DNA from: Acanthococcus lagerstroemiae
Lineage: Eukaryota > Arthropoda > Insecta > Hemiptera > Eriococcidae
Reading direction: 5' to 3'
Assembly (NCBI GenBank): GCA_031841125.1
Contig: CM063108.1
Location: 26,587,399 to 26,651,398, forward strand
DNA length: 64,000 nt
Below, one piece after another: positions 1-10,870 of the stretch. The notes under the pieces are model-generated. The model worked only from the letters and a program-made list of their open reading frames with translations. It searched no databases and was not told where the DNA came from. The position numbers were made by a program, and so were the translations under genes. Each line of letters begins with the position of its first letter. Positions within the stretch are counted from its first letter, which is position 1.

Positions 1-11
1 TTAAAGTGAAC

Positions 12-1343
12 ATGGCTTCAACAGCGTCAACATCGTCAACAACCTCAACAGCAACAGAGAGATCTACACGAATAACCCTCGTTGGTGGCAAACTGCACAT
101 AGATGGATACGTTTACCTTCGCTCGCGTCAACACAAGGACAAAGTATACTGGGACTGCCGGAAAGTCCGCAGTAAAGAGTGCAAGGCAAGGGCCATAACC
201 ACAGCTCCGACAGAAAACCAGGAAGTCATTGTATTGAAAGGCCCGTCACAATCACAGCATGAGCATCCGCCAAACCAAGAGGAATTGGCCGCGGATGTGG
301 TGACACAGACGATCAAGCGGAAAGCCCAGTTACACCCCGAACAACCGCCCGCCGAACTTCTGAGAACAGAGCTTGCGGGCTTGTCGGAAGAGGTCCTCAG
401 TCAGTTGCCAGATCAGCCCGCTTTGGCCCAAACTGTAAGAAGAACACGGCCCCGTGAATTACCACCCAACCCTAGGAGTTTATCGACATTAGGCAACATA
501 CCGGAGCGGTTTAAGGTGACCCTACTCAACGAGACATTTTTGCTGTAGGACAGTGGTCCGCCAGAGAGCCGCGATAGCAGCAGCGACAGTGAGGAATCGC
601 CGCCTCCTGAACGTGGAGATAGAGTAATTGTTTTTGCAACACGGAGGAATATTCAGCTGCTGTGTGAAAGCACCACGTGGTTCCTGGACGGAACATTCAA
701 AACTTCGCCCAATATTTTCACGCAAATCTTCACGATTCTCGGCTTGCGGCAACGAGCTGGACGGCCGGATGACAGCAATCCTCTTCCATTAGTATATGCC
801 CTATTGTCTTCCAAGAAAATTGAATTGTACACTGAAGCTCTGACAGCAGTGTGGGATGCCGTTGGTCGGTTTCAAGTTGGACAATGTGTTCCAGCCCGCC
901 TTATGACAAACTTCGAACTTAGTATCATCAACGCTTGTAAAGATGTCTACCCGGGAGTACCCATTTCATGTAGTTTCTTTCATTTGGGCCAGTCGCTGTA
1001 TCGGAATATTCAGGAAGCAGGTCTGCAAGTTCCATATAATGACCCGAATGACCGGTCACTAAAAAAGAGTTCACGCATTCCATCCTGTCACTCACATTTG
1101 TACCCCTGATAGACTTCGTTAGTACCTTTGAAAAGTTACAAGCGGCCTGTCCCGGCGAGTTGAAATCAGTTCTAGATTACTTCGACCATACATATGTGCG
1201 GGGCAAACCAGCTGCAATGAGGCGCGGACGACAACAACGGACATCACTGCGACCCAGATATGAGCCAGCCCTCTGGAACCATCACGATGCCGCGAAGAAC
1301 AAGGAGCACAAGACCAATAATGTAAGCGAGGGCTGGCATAAAG
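12..1343 (+). pseudogene. FLYWCH zinc finger + MULE-type transposase, broken
   Basis: The N-terminal part (about residues 20-90 from the ATG at 12) has FLYWCH features: GYVYLRSRQHKDKVYWDC, then spaced Cys residues and a final HEH. About 100 residues of linker follow, then the MULE transposase hallmark WFLDGTFKTSP (around 680-715), a PLVYALL segment, FEL..INA and, near the end, TNNVSEGWHKVF. FLYWCH domains bind DNA; MULE proteins are Mutator-like transposases or their domesticated relatives. The frame is open except for a TAG at 546-548 and a one-base slip in the A6 run at 1061-1066, after which the match resumes in the next frame (DFVSTFEKL, VLDYFDHTYV). The family's usual C-terminus is missing: homology stops at about 1343, where a tandem array begins. 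Either an old copy or a gene with two assembly errors. The domain calls are firm; pseudogene status is likely. Confidence 0.8.
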
Positions 1344-1510
1344 TTTTTGGGGAAACTCTTTTGGGAGAATTAGTTTTCGGGAAAAAAATTTTCGGGTATA
1401 AAAAGTTTGGGAACATCAATTTTAGGGAGAACAATTTTCGAGATAAAAACATTTGGCGGAAAAATTTTCGGCCTACAGTGTTTCGGGAAAATGTTTTCGG
1501 GAAAATAAGA
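1344..1510 (+). repeat. 15-bp tandem minisatellite fused to the MULE reading frame
   Basis: About eleven degenerate units of roughly 15 bp, consensus TTTTCGGGAAAA plus 3 variable bases. Unit starts fall near 1345, 1360, 1375, 1390 and so on to about 1497. Since 15 is a multiple of 3, the frame entering from the MULE segment stays open through the whole array to a stop at 1532-1534. It would encode a five-residue periodic tail with F-G or F-R at the start of each unit (VFGKK, IFGYK, KFGNI, NFREN). Confidence 0.75.
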
Positions 1511-1534
1511 GGGAATCGTAGTGCGTACATTTGA

Positions 1535-3543
1535 ACGCTACCGGCGCTCCAAGTGTTGCCTCCAATTGTCAGTACCTCTCAACCGCAGAGACATATCAGT
1601 CAATGGTTAGTGTGTGGGAAAACTTGAGAAAGAAAAAAGAAAAACGTTTTTCTCGGTCCTTTTGATTTTACCTCGCGGTTTTAAGAGACAGATGAATCTA
1701 TCTTGAAAGCTTCCTGTCTCCCGACGGAATAACTGTCAATCACCAAGATCCCACGCTCGGTGGCTTGAGGCACGCCGGCCGGCCCCATACTGCCACACTA
1801 CGTGAATACTTCCAGCGGAAGAAGCAGAATGGAACGCTGAAAACTCGAGCCAGCGTATAGAAAAGCTCCGTACGATATTTTTCGTTCATCTAGACCCGCT
1901 GAAGTTGCGCCCGATTCAACAAGTGTCACAAATTCGCCCTCCGCACAATCCCAGCGAGCCACCTATGCGCGGTTGAGTCGGTATGCGCGTATTTACTTGT
2001 CTGCACACGAGCTTGCTCGTAAGCGAGGGCGCGTTTACAACCTCACGGCTACACTTCACGGCGTTCCAGAGCGAATAATAAATTAGCTTTCCACGTGTAC
2101 CGACGAAAGGCAGTTGCCAAAAGCGAATATACGTATACAAGTCCAGTCCCACGTTGAGTCTAGTCTACTTTGTAAACTTGCAGTGCGTCCTCACCGATTA
2201 GCTGAGCCCTGGTTTCTTATAAGCGCCTCAGGTCATTGGTGGGTGTAGATTTCTAAAAAGGCGATACAATACACGATAATTTCAGCCAGAATTACGGAGA
2301 CCCTTGAATTTATCCAAGTAAAAGTGCAGCTATTCGGTCAGTCTACTAATGATCCGAGCAGAAGCACGGCCATCCCTATTAAAGAGCTAGACCTCACTTC
2401 TGATGATTCTAGATCCTGTCGCGGCGACCAAAGACCCTCCCGGAGACGCCACTCCCTAACGACACGAAACCTCAATGTCCCTTTCCGTTGGGCAGGAAAA
2501 CAACAGTATAGTCGAGTACACGAAGTATAGACAAGGGAGCAGTGAGGAGTCGTTTGACTGTATAAATGGCTGCTGGTGGCCTCTCTACATTTGACTCTTT
2601 CTCTCTCGGTTCTGTGTGCTGCTAAATATGTACCACCAATACCACCGAGTGACAATAAAAGCTGCTGGTTCCGGCTTTGCGATTACAAAATTGTCGTCAC
2701 CGTCCGTCTCGGTTGTCTCGTCCTTTATCCTACAGTCGTCATCATTACTCGAAAAGCGTGTCGAGAATTTTCTAAAATTGACGTTTTCCGGACACCGCAT
2801 CGCCGCAGTCGCGTATCTCATTCGCACCGGTCACATTTTTACACGTAAAATCAGAACCCGGTAATTTTATCAACAAAATTAAAACCGCAAGTTATTCTCT
2901 CTTACGTTTCTAATTTTTTTTTTCCAGGTCCTCGACTGCGGTAGAGTATAATACGGTATATATCGTATCGGCACCAGTGTCAGCCTCCAGAACTAGGGTG
3001 CACCTTCTCTCCGCATATCCGACTTCCGATTTCGAGTTCCGAGTACCTGCCCGCCGGCCCACCGCTTAATGCCGGTATCGATAATGACCTCGCAATACCC
3101 GAGCGTCGATAAAATTGCGGACCCTCCGCCGTGATACCGTGCTCTGACACTAATAAACGCTCTCCGACAATCTCGGTCAGCTTTCGCACGATATTAATTC
3201 AACATTTTTCATTCTCTCACACCACACTTTCCTCACTCTCTCGCTCTCTACCGCCTCAGTCGCTCATTTTTGTTTTCACCGTCCCAATGTTCGGCGTACC
3301 CCGGCCACTGCTCAGAGGTAGCGTGAGCGGAGGTAGAGAGAGCCGGCTATCCGAGTGCACTTTTTTTTTTTTTTTTTTTTGTAAATCCGCTCGAATATGC
3401 TCGAATATAATGAAATCGTCAGAACGGTTCGTAATTTGTATTTGTGGTCACCGATTGCGGGCAACATCGGCGAGTAGCGCGAATCGATACAGTGAAAACG
3501 TAATTCTAAAGCTGTTCACTTTTTTCTATTTTTTCCTCGCCAG
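1535..3543. other. No recognisable gene
   Basis: Two kilobases of mixed composition with only short ORFs. GC-richer stretches occur at 1900-2200 and 3000-3130. A T20 run lies near 3361-3380, and a long pyrimidine tract just before 3543 belongs to the splice acceptor of the next feature. No transposase, RT or repeat shared with the rest of the window was seen. Confidence 0.5.
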
Positions 3544-3644
3544 ATTGGAAACGACCAGTTCACTGCTGACCGTAAATTGACAGTCCTTTACGATAACGCT
3601 AATTATTTAGAAGCTAAATTTGAGGCTACTGCCCATCAGCGCAG
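3544..3644 (+). CDS. Probable internal exon of an unrecognised host gene
   Basis: A strong acceptor (TTTTTTCCTCGCCAG, AG at 3542-3543) opens 33 codons plus 2 bases, ending at a donor CGCAG|GTACAT (GT at 3645-3646). The translation is non-repetitive and protein-like (start IGNDQFTADRK, end KFEATAHQR). The reading frame is closed upstream of the acceptor, as expected for an exon. The frame stays open past the donor to a TAG at 3757-3759, so it could instead be a longer terminal exon. No partner exon was found nearby: downstream lie repeats. The product is not recognised. Confidence 0.5.
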
Positions 3645-4305
3645 GTACATATTTTTAGTTGCCCAAATGCACCAAAGCGTAACATCAAAAGTACCGGAGT
3701 CGGAAAATAGAACAATAGAAGAAGAACTCCCAAAAGCGCCGTCACCTCTCCGAATCTAGCACTCCTATGTAAAACTTCGGTAATTTCAGGTGATGGCACC
3801 TTCTACGTTTGTCCCCAATTCTTTGAACAGTTGTACACTATCAAGGCATTTCATGAAGGTCAGTACCTCCAACTGGTACTTTGTTTGCTTCCTTCCAAAA
3901 CCGAAGAGTGCTATTTGAAAAAGTAGGCCCGGCTCATTCAAGGTGTCCATTCTTGTTCGGAAATGATTTTCCCTGACTTTTCCAGGTTTTCCTGGCCAAT
4001 TTTTCCACATTTCCAGACCCTTCAAATATAAATTACACATCCAGGGGGGGGGGGACAAATTTTTTCGAACATCGTGAGCAACGAAAATCGTCAATCACTC
4101 CACAAACTTTTTTCTTACTACCGCGTGCTTATGAATCTGTGGCAGAGGGGGTGTAAACATTTAATGATGGAAATGAAAACGCGCTCTATAGGGTGCCGCG
4201 TGGTGCAATGTCAATCAAAGGCTGCATAGATTTTTTTCGTGTAACTTAATGCCGACCGTGAAGGGGGGGGGGGAGCTGAAAGAATAAACTTCTAAAATTG
4301 ATTTA

Positions 4306-4993
4306 TAGTGCTATCAATTCAACTCGATTCATCGATTAATCGATTTTTTTTAAACTGCAACGTTGAATCGATTAATTGATCAATTTTAATCGATTCAACT
4401 CAACGCGATTAATCGACCGATTTTAATCGATTCAATTTGACACAATTAATCGACCGATTTCCATCGAGTCAACTTGATGCGATTCAACTGGATTCGACTT
4501 GAATAGTTAGAATACTTATTAGTTATTAGTTATCAGACACGAATCGATTCGGCCCATTTAAATCGGCTCGATTTGATTCAATCAAAAGTTTAAAACACAA
4601 GATAAACAAAGGAAGCCGAAGTGGCATCATGGCATTGCTATCGTTAACATGCAAGATGTAACATTAAAAGAAAAGTCGTCAAGTCACATTTAAGGGAGGA
4701 AGGGGGCGTATTCAGAAATGGATTTAACTTGATTGATCGATCAAATTAAATCCATTTCTAAATACGTGCCAGAACTATAAAATCCGGTGCATTTTTTTAA
4801 TCGACGATTTAAAAAATTCAATGTTTTTAATGTACTCAATTTTTTAATCGACTCAATTTTTTTAATCGATTCAACTTTTGTAATCGATTTAAAATGATCG
4901 CGATTATAAGATTTGCCGATTTTCGATTTTTTTATCGATTCAGTTTTTCAAAATCGATTAATCGATTTTTTTCCTTCAAAATCGACAGCACTA
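4306..4993. mobile_element. AT-rich hAT-like non-autonomous element inside unit R
   Basis: Present in copy A and absent from copy B at the same place. It begins TAGTGCTATCAATT and ends in the inverted equivalent (GACAGCACTA), fitting the short TAG-G-type ends of hAT elements. The interior is full of ATCGATT-type motifs (ATTAATCGAT, AATCGATTAA), many palindromic. No clean 8-bp target duplication could be read, and the sequence at the junction differs from copy B by about 15 bp. No coding capacity. Confidence 0.6.
4707..4766. repeat. 27-bp inverted repeat (hairpin)
   Basis: Arms 4707-4733 and 4740-4766 match at 25 of 27 positions around a 6-base spacer. The arms carry CGTATTCAGAAATGG and its complement. 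It lies inside the AT-rich element at 4306-4993. Confidence 0.8.
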
Positions 4994-5633
4994 TTCGCTG
5001 TATTCGGTTTTACGGGTAATTTTTGGAGTCTGTCCCACCTGGTGCGACCGATGAGGTAGCAAGAGCGTAGGATAAGCAACGGTTGGCTCGGAATTCACCT
5101 TTTCTAATTAAAGCCACCGAATAGGGTAAAAATACAGTTTTATTTATTCAAAGTGTTGCTAATAGAAAATAACGTCGTAAAAGTTTCTCAACTGAAAAAG
5201 CACGGGAGCTTAAATTTGGTCCAGATTAAAACTCGGCAGCGATATTCGAAATCAGCGACACAAAATCACCCCTATTTCGATGCTTCGTGCAATTTTTCGC
5301 CGGACAAGCTAAATTCGTATTACGACAGTGCTTTGGAAGGGGTCGGATAAAAATCTGAGGCGATATTCGAAATCAGCGACTCAGAGCTTGGTTGGCTATC
5401 CTGTCGAACAAATTGACTTTAGAATCTCGTAAAGAATTCGGAACTTGAGGCAAACTAGAGTAACCGGAATTAGCCCCTCCCTCGTGAAGCCTGAATGATT
5501 TAGGGGGAGGGAACATAACTATTAAAATGAATTCTGGAACCCAGGTAAAAAAGCTGCAGCATATCTAACGACAAATGCTATGAAAGTAAAAAGGTGGTTA
5601 TGATCTGGAAAATTATGGCACCAGGTTGAGTCC

Positions 5634-6060
5634 CACCAACGTTGAATAAAGCTAGAGATATTTGAATACCCCCACTAACATCCTATTGAACATAGCGACT
5701 ACAGTATCAATTGAGGTGGAAATACATATAGCGCGTCCTAAAACCCCCGCTAGTTCGAACGAACAAGGCATTATGATCGCTGGACGTGTTACCACTAGAT
5801 CAGAAAGATTGGTACTGTTTATGTACATGTCGTGGACTCGTGGACAGATTACTCAACGTCGTGAAACACGTTGCTAATAAGCGAACTGCGGCTACACACT
5901 CTTCGGCGCAGAGAAGGAGAACTCTAACGCATCGAAACGGTGGGGAAAGCAATGATAAACTACCCCGAATAACCCTACTCAGGGAAGTCACACGTCAGAA
6001 ACCGCGATCGCCAACGTCCAGCATCGGACATGGCACCAGAAGAAGAAGAAGAAGAAGAAG
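5634..6060 (+). mobile_element. SINE-A copy, 5'-truncated, (AAG)n tail
   Basis: Starts inside the tRNA-like head at the B box (GGTTGAGTCCCACC) and then follows the SINE-A body: TATCAATTGAGGTGGAAA, AACGTCGTGAAACACG, GCGAACTGCGGCTACAC, AGAAACCGCGATCGCC. It ends in AAG repeats (about 6039-6060). The A-box half of the head is missing. Compare the more complete copy at 48224. Confidence 0.8.
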
Positions 6061-6545
6061 TTCTTACACTTCTCTATGCAATCAACGAGTAAGATTTACA
6101 ACATAACGAACCATCCTTCCATCCAGCGAGCAAGCATTCTTCATAATTTCATCAGTAGCATACTTCAATGACTTACCTGTAACAAAGAATACAACGCAAA
6201 TAAATTATCAAAATCCAATATTCTTCGAAAAGAGCAGAGCGCGAACTGATGGATGGGAGGTTTAGAAAAATACATAGTAGACAATAAAATGCATCAATAA
6301 TAAAATAACGCAATCGTCGTTCCTGAAAACGCAATGTTTGTTAGCTATATTTATTGCAATGAAAATTATTTTTATTTTCTGCTCTATAGCCCCCCACCTC
6401 GGGAAGGTATAATCTTCAAAACCAATATCAAACATCTATTCAGGTGCCTCAAAATTTCCTAGTCGGTATCCACGTAGCATTTTACGTCATATCGACCCAT
6501 CAGCCCTTTCCTTATGGAGTCAGAAATTTCAACCGAACGAATAAT
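6060..6545. repeat. Dispersed repeat D, copy 1
   Basis: Closely similar in the same orientation to 58055-58535. Shared blocks include AACATAACGAACCATCCTTC, TTCATAATTTCATCAGT, CCAATATTCTTCGAAAAG and CATTTTACGTCATATCGACC. No open frame of note. Both copies begin at TTCTTAC; here this abuts the tail of the SINE-A copy. Confidence 0.8.
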
Positions 6546-7248
6546 TATGAAGCACTGATGATAAGGTCACACCCGAATGTTCTGCAATAAATCTGTACTA
6601 AAGCAATGAAATAAAGGCACTTCTTCCACATATGAATATTAGAAAATGTCAGCAATCCTACCGATACTCCCAGTCCAAGGATTTCAAGAGTAAAATAATG
6701 ACCCAAAATTCGGAAAACTCATTATTTTAATACAACTGCATGTATCATCTAGTGGTGTCCATTGAAAGTACTAGCTAATCAATACAGTAATTTGATCTTA
6801 TTTCCAGACATTCTAGCATTTTTGTTTATCATAATGCAGGTCGGTCAGTTTATTTTTGAATTAATCAGTTTTTTTCCTTTTTTCCTTTTCCCAGCATTCA
6901 TGAGTCGAGGAGGATAAGACTGTACAGTCAGTATAATGCGTCCTGTCTTTCTATTGGTTGTTGGTTACTCCAATGTCAGGTAAGTTACTGCAGGGTGCTG
7001 CGGTGGGGTTGTTGTATCCTGTCTTCTTATTGATTCAGCGGTCTGTTCTGTTCATCACTATCTATTTAATTAACGAGGAAAATGATTCGCAGTCAAAGTT
7101 GGTTGTTGTGTTGAATAAATAATACTGTCTCTGTTTTACCTTAATTATTTCCAGGTTCTCGTAGTTTCCTTTTTCTTGTTGTTTTGAATGTTATTACTTT
7201 CAGTCTAACAGTTAAATGGGCTCCAGTTGTCATGTTGGTTATCGGCTA
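6546..7248. other. No recognisable gene
   Basis: AT-rich, no ORF above noise. The stretch 6940-7200 (attggttgttgg, ttattatttccag-like runs) has a loose compositional resemblance to 39420-39660 but no firm alignment by eye. Confidence 0.4.
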
Positions 7249-7372
7249 ACAGGGACTAAACTTGGACATCGTTGCGGACTAAACCCGGATATAGCTTCGG
7301 ACTAAACTCGGCCTTTAACGTGGGACTAAACTCGGTTAAAAAAAAAGGTCAACGGGACTAAACTCGGAACCG
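7249..7372 (+). repeat. Short tandem array of GGGACTAAACTCGG
   Basis: Five copies of GGACTAAAC(T/C)(T/C)GG separated by 8-18 bases of unrelated sequence (starts near 7252, 7277, 7300, 7325 and 7357). The spacing is about 25 bp, rising to about 32 bp before the last copy. The core is conserved while the linkers vary. Confidence 0.75.
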
Positions 7373-8868
7373 CCCATATAGCAATGGACCTGACGTTCTC
7401 TAACTCAGTTCAAATTCCAGTCTTATCACCTAGAACTATTTCCGATGTTTGAGTCCAGTTGGAAAGTTACCAGATTAATAGATACATGGATATATATAGA
7501 TAGAAAAGCGGAGTGCATAGCACCACATAGGAGACAGGCACGGTGACTATCAACGTGAAGGAGTTAAACCACAAAGCGACCTGAAGCATGGTTTTCCCTG
7601 ACTTTTCCAGGTTTTCCAAACCAATTTTTCCAGTTGTCCAGACCCTTCAAATACAAATTACACGGGGTCAAAATTTTTTCGAACATCGTGAGTGGCGAAT
7701 ATCGTCAATCACTCCACAAACTTTTTTTTTACTACCGTGTGCTAATGAATCTGTGGCAGAGGGGGTGTAAACATTTAATGATGGAAATGGAAACACGCTC
7801 TATAGGGTGCAGCGTGGTACAGTGTCAATTAAAGACTTCATAGATTTTTTTTGTGTAACTTAATGCCAACTGTGAAGGGGGGAGGGCTGAAAGAATAAAA
7901 TTCTCAAACTGATTTGTAGGGTTTCGAGGTCGCTGTATTTGATTTTAGGGGTAATTTTTGGATCCTGTCCCTCCTGGTGCAACCAATGAGGTAGCAAGAG
8001 CGTAGGACAAGCAACGGTTGACTCGGAATTCACCTGCTCTAATTAAAGCCACCGAATAGGGTAAAAATACAGTTTTATTTATTCAAAGTGTTGCTAATAG
8101 AAACTAACGTCGTAAAAGTTTCTCAACTGAAAAAGCACGGGAGCTTAAATTTGGTCCAGATTAAGCCTCGGCAGCGATATTCGAAATCAGCGACACAAAA
8201 TCACCCCTATTTCGATGCTTCGTGCAATTTTTCGCCGGAGAAGCTAAATTCGTATTACGACCCTGCTGACAAAACTCCGCCTTCGAAGAGCGCGTTTTTG
8301 AAAAAAACGGGCGTTTTAACTAAAAAATCACTTAGAACCTTGAAAATTTTACTGGCAGTTTTAACAACTTTTTATTTACGCGCGCATTAGCCATTGCTTT
8401 TTGAAAACATTCAACGTGCGAATTTCTTCATGTTACAAAAATGGGCGTTTTAGAGAAGTAAAGATGGGAAAATTTGCCGGGCGTTTCATCAGTTCTTAAT
8501 TTACGCGCAGATTCATAAGAAATGTTCAGCGCGCGTATTCTCTCATATCACTAGAATGCCCCTTTTTTAAGAAAGAGAGCGTTTTCTGTAATTGTTATAC
8601 ATAGGAAATCGTACGTTTTGCGCTCATGGTATTATACGCGCGAATATGAACAGGTTCGAAAACGCCCGAATTATTATAATTTCGTGGCGTTTTCCACATA
8701 CATCTGCGCGCGCAGATTAAATTATTGATAACGTGAAACCGTTACTGGTTATCTGTGTGGCTGTGACTTGTAGCCTGAAATGCTGAAATTGTGAAACGAA
8801 AAACAACAGTCGTGGTTTATTTAAGTTTCCATGTATTATTCTGTGATGCATATCATTTAAATAACCAT

Positions 8869-8896
8869 ATGGAGGATGATTCTCAGAACGAACACG
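8869..8896 (+). CDS. Possible first exon of the transposon-borne gene
   Basis: ATG at 8869-8871 followed by nine acidic/polar codons (MEDDSQNEH) and a consensus donor G|GTAAGA (GT at 8897-8898, phase 1). It cannot join directly to the exon at 10542, which needs phase 0, so another exon must lie between if both belong to one gene. Assigned mainly on the start codon plus donor. Confidence 0.3.
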
Positions 8897-10541
8897 GTAA
8901 GAACTATGTATAATACGTACAATATCTTTAAAATGTGTAAGTAAGTGCGATATTAGATTGCAATGTCGATTCATTATAGTGAGTACGAATTAGAGAGAAA
9001 ATTGATTTCTAAGAGCACGTACATAATATCGCCCTGTATAAGTTGATACTCGTATTTTGTCCTGCAACGCTGAAGAACTTGTGTGTTTCAGGGATCTTCA
9101 GTATGCATATTTTGAATAACAACATCTCCCACATTCAGATTCGTCCTGTTAATTCGTTACATAGAAGTGGTATAGAAATAGTGGGAGTCTAGGAAACTGC
9201 CGTTTGTAAAAAGAGTTTCAAATTACATACTTCGGCATAGAAATGAGATAGAAACATGAAACAAAATCTGGTTTATATATAGTACCTAGAATGAATGGTT
9301 CCAACCCTGATCGTCATTGCGTGTAGGAATGGCAATTCCTCGCTCATCTGCTTGCTCTTTTATAGCGAACTAGGGTTTTTAATCTGCTCACTGCTCCAAT
9401 ATGTTGCTCCGGATTGTTCTTTATCAGTAAAGAGAGAAGTGTCGCAGCGATCAGGTTTGAGATCAACTATTCCTTGCTTGATTCACGAATAACGAATAGA
9501 ACATAGAACAACTGATTTGTACCAAGAACGAAAGAAGATATTGTGTTTGTACGGGTATCCTGACTAAGACTTCTTATAAAAGTTTGTACTTTGTAGTTCG
9601 GTGCATTTTTCGCTGAGTGTTATGATAGAAGAAATCTGAAATTGAACATATGGAACAAATTTAACTAAGATGGTCGGGTTTCATACCGTTTTTAACACCA
9701 AAAATTTTGCAATAAGGTTTTTGACTTTTTGTAATTGAGAATAATTATCACTGACCATGAGGTCTCGGATTATGTAGCTGATCTAGGTACACCAACGAAA
9801 ACCTTTTGTTTTTGAACGGTATATCAAAAAAATAAAAGTGTGTAACGTTGATTCATAATACGTATTGTGGGAAAAGAAAAAACTGAGTGACCTGAAAAGA
9901 AATCTGTGAATATAACGTTGCTAGATATCTGTGAAGACGAAATACTGCGATCGCTTGTTGAAATACAGAACCTGAGTGTTACTCATATCCACGCTGTCCT
10001 CTTTCTTTCAACAATCATAAATCTGATCCTTCCATTTGATGATGTACATGCAGAATTCTGTGCGTTGAAATACACGCGGTTCTAGCTGTCTTAGGACAGA
10101 TACAGCAGGAAACTCCTCTTTCTTAATAGTATGAACCATGCATTACTCTATTATACCCTGCGATTTATTCAAATTCAACTGAATTCTTTTACAAATGAGG
10201 ACCTTTCTGGCAGAAGCTTGTGTAGTACACAGTTAAACTTGAACCAGAATTACAGAGCAGTGAGCAGATGGTTTTTGCTCGGAATAATTTCGCGAACTGC
10301 TTTTTTCATGAACCAACTCATTTAATTTGCTCCTGCTCGGAGTCGACCAACGTTATTGCTTGCGTACAGGTGAATTAAATTAACCCTTCCGCATATAATT
10401 AACCAGGGTGACGCGCCTACCTGGTAAAACAGGAGCGTTTTAGTTTGAGTAAACCTGACAACTTGATACGAAACTACGAGCGTCAACTTATACTGAGCGA
10501 ACTATATTTTCGGCCAAAGCGACACAATCGTCTTCTTACAG

Positions 10542-10870
10542 TTTGAGTACAACTTTCATTCTGGCTTGGAGCAAGAGGTAGCCAACTGGCTGAAATACTG
10601 GCAGAATGCGATAACCAGGGCGAAAAAGCTAGAAGAGAGAAAGGAAGCAGGAGGTGCAACACAATTTTTAAATTGTTCATTCATTCATTCTTTTCTTTCC
10701 AGCCGCCAAAAAGAACCTTGAAAACAGTGATGAACAACATGAAGTGGTGTCAAGTCAATCGTCATTGGAGCAGCGTACTGGTAATATTAGGACGCTGTAT
10801 TGCTGTATTTTTTTCTATTCTAATTTTAAAAGATTCATTTATACTTTCCAATTTCAATTCAGAACACTGA
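10542..10870 (+). CDS. Three 3' exons of a small spliced gene inside the TIR transposon
   Basis: Exon a, 10542-10653: acceptor CTTCTTACAG, 37 codons + 1 base, donor GAG|GTGCAA. Intron of 49 bases. Exon b, 10703-10780: acceptor TTTCTTTCCAG, 78 bases, donor ACTG|GTAATA. Intron of 82 bases. Exon c, 10863-10870: acceptor ATTTCAATTCAG, ending in TGA at 10868-10870. The phases (1, then 1) join without a stop, giving about 65 residues. Exon a encodes an amphipathic, helix-like stretch (EVANWLKYWQNAIT, KKLEERKEAG) and exon b is acidic/Ser-rich. Family not recognised; it is neither DDE nor RT. It could be the element's own accessory protein or a captured host fragment. Upstream exons are uncertain. 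Confidence 0.5.

Larger units (their letters stand above)
3939..5635 (+). repeat. Dispersed repeat unit R, copy A (with hAT-like end)
   Basis: From about 3963 this matches 7589-11818 nearly base for base outside the two insertions: 3963-4305 with 7589-7915, and 4994-5635 with 7932-8260 plus 11517-11818. Removing the 4306-4993 insertion leaves about 985 bp, against about 974 bp for copy B. The start at 3939, CAAGGTGTCCATTC, resembles the inverted-repeat end of the small element at 29048 and the inverted copy at 13337-13424, so unit R may be one end of a hAT-type element. No protein is visible. The 3' edge abuts a SINE-A piece at 5634. Confidence 0.7.

Noticed and set aside
7249..7372. CRISPR-like spaced repeats
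   Set aside because: Only five degenerate 14-bp words, unequal spacers, no cas genes, eukaryotic context.
9091..9192. Possible middle exon of the transposon-borne gene
   Set aside because: TGTTTCAG acceptor and about 33 open codons, but no convincing donor before the TAG and the phase needed for 10542 is not met.
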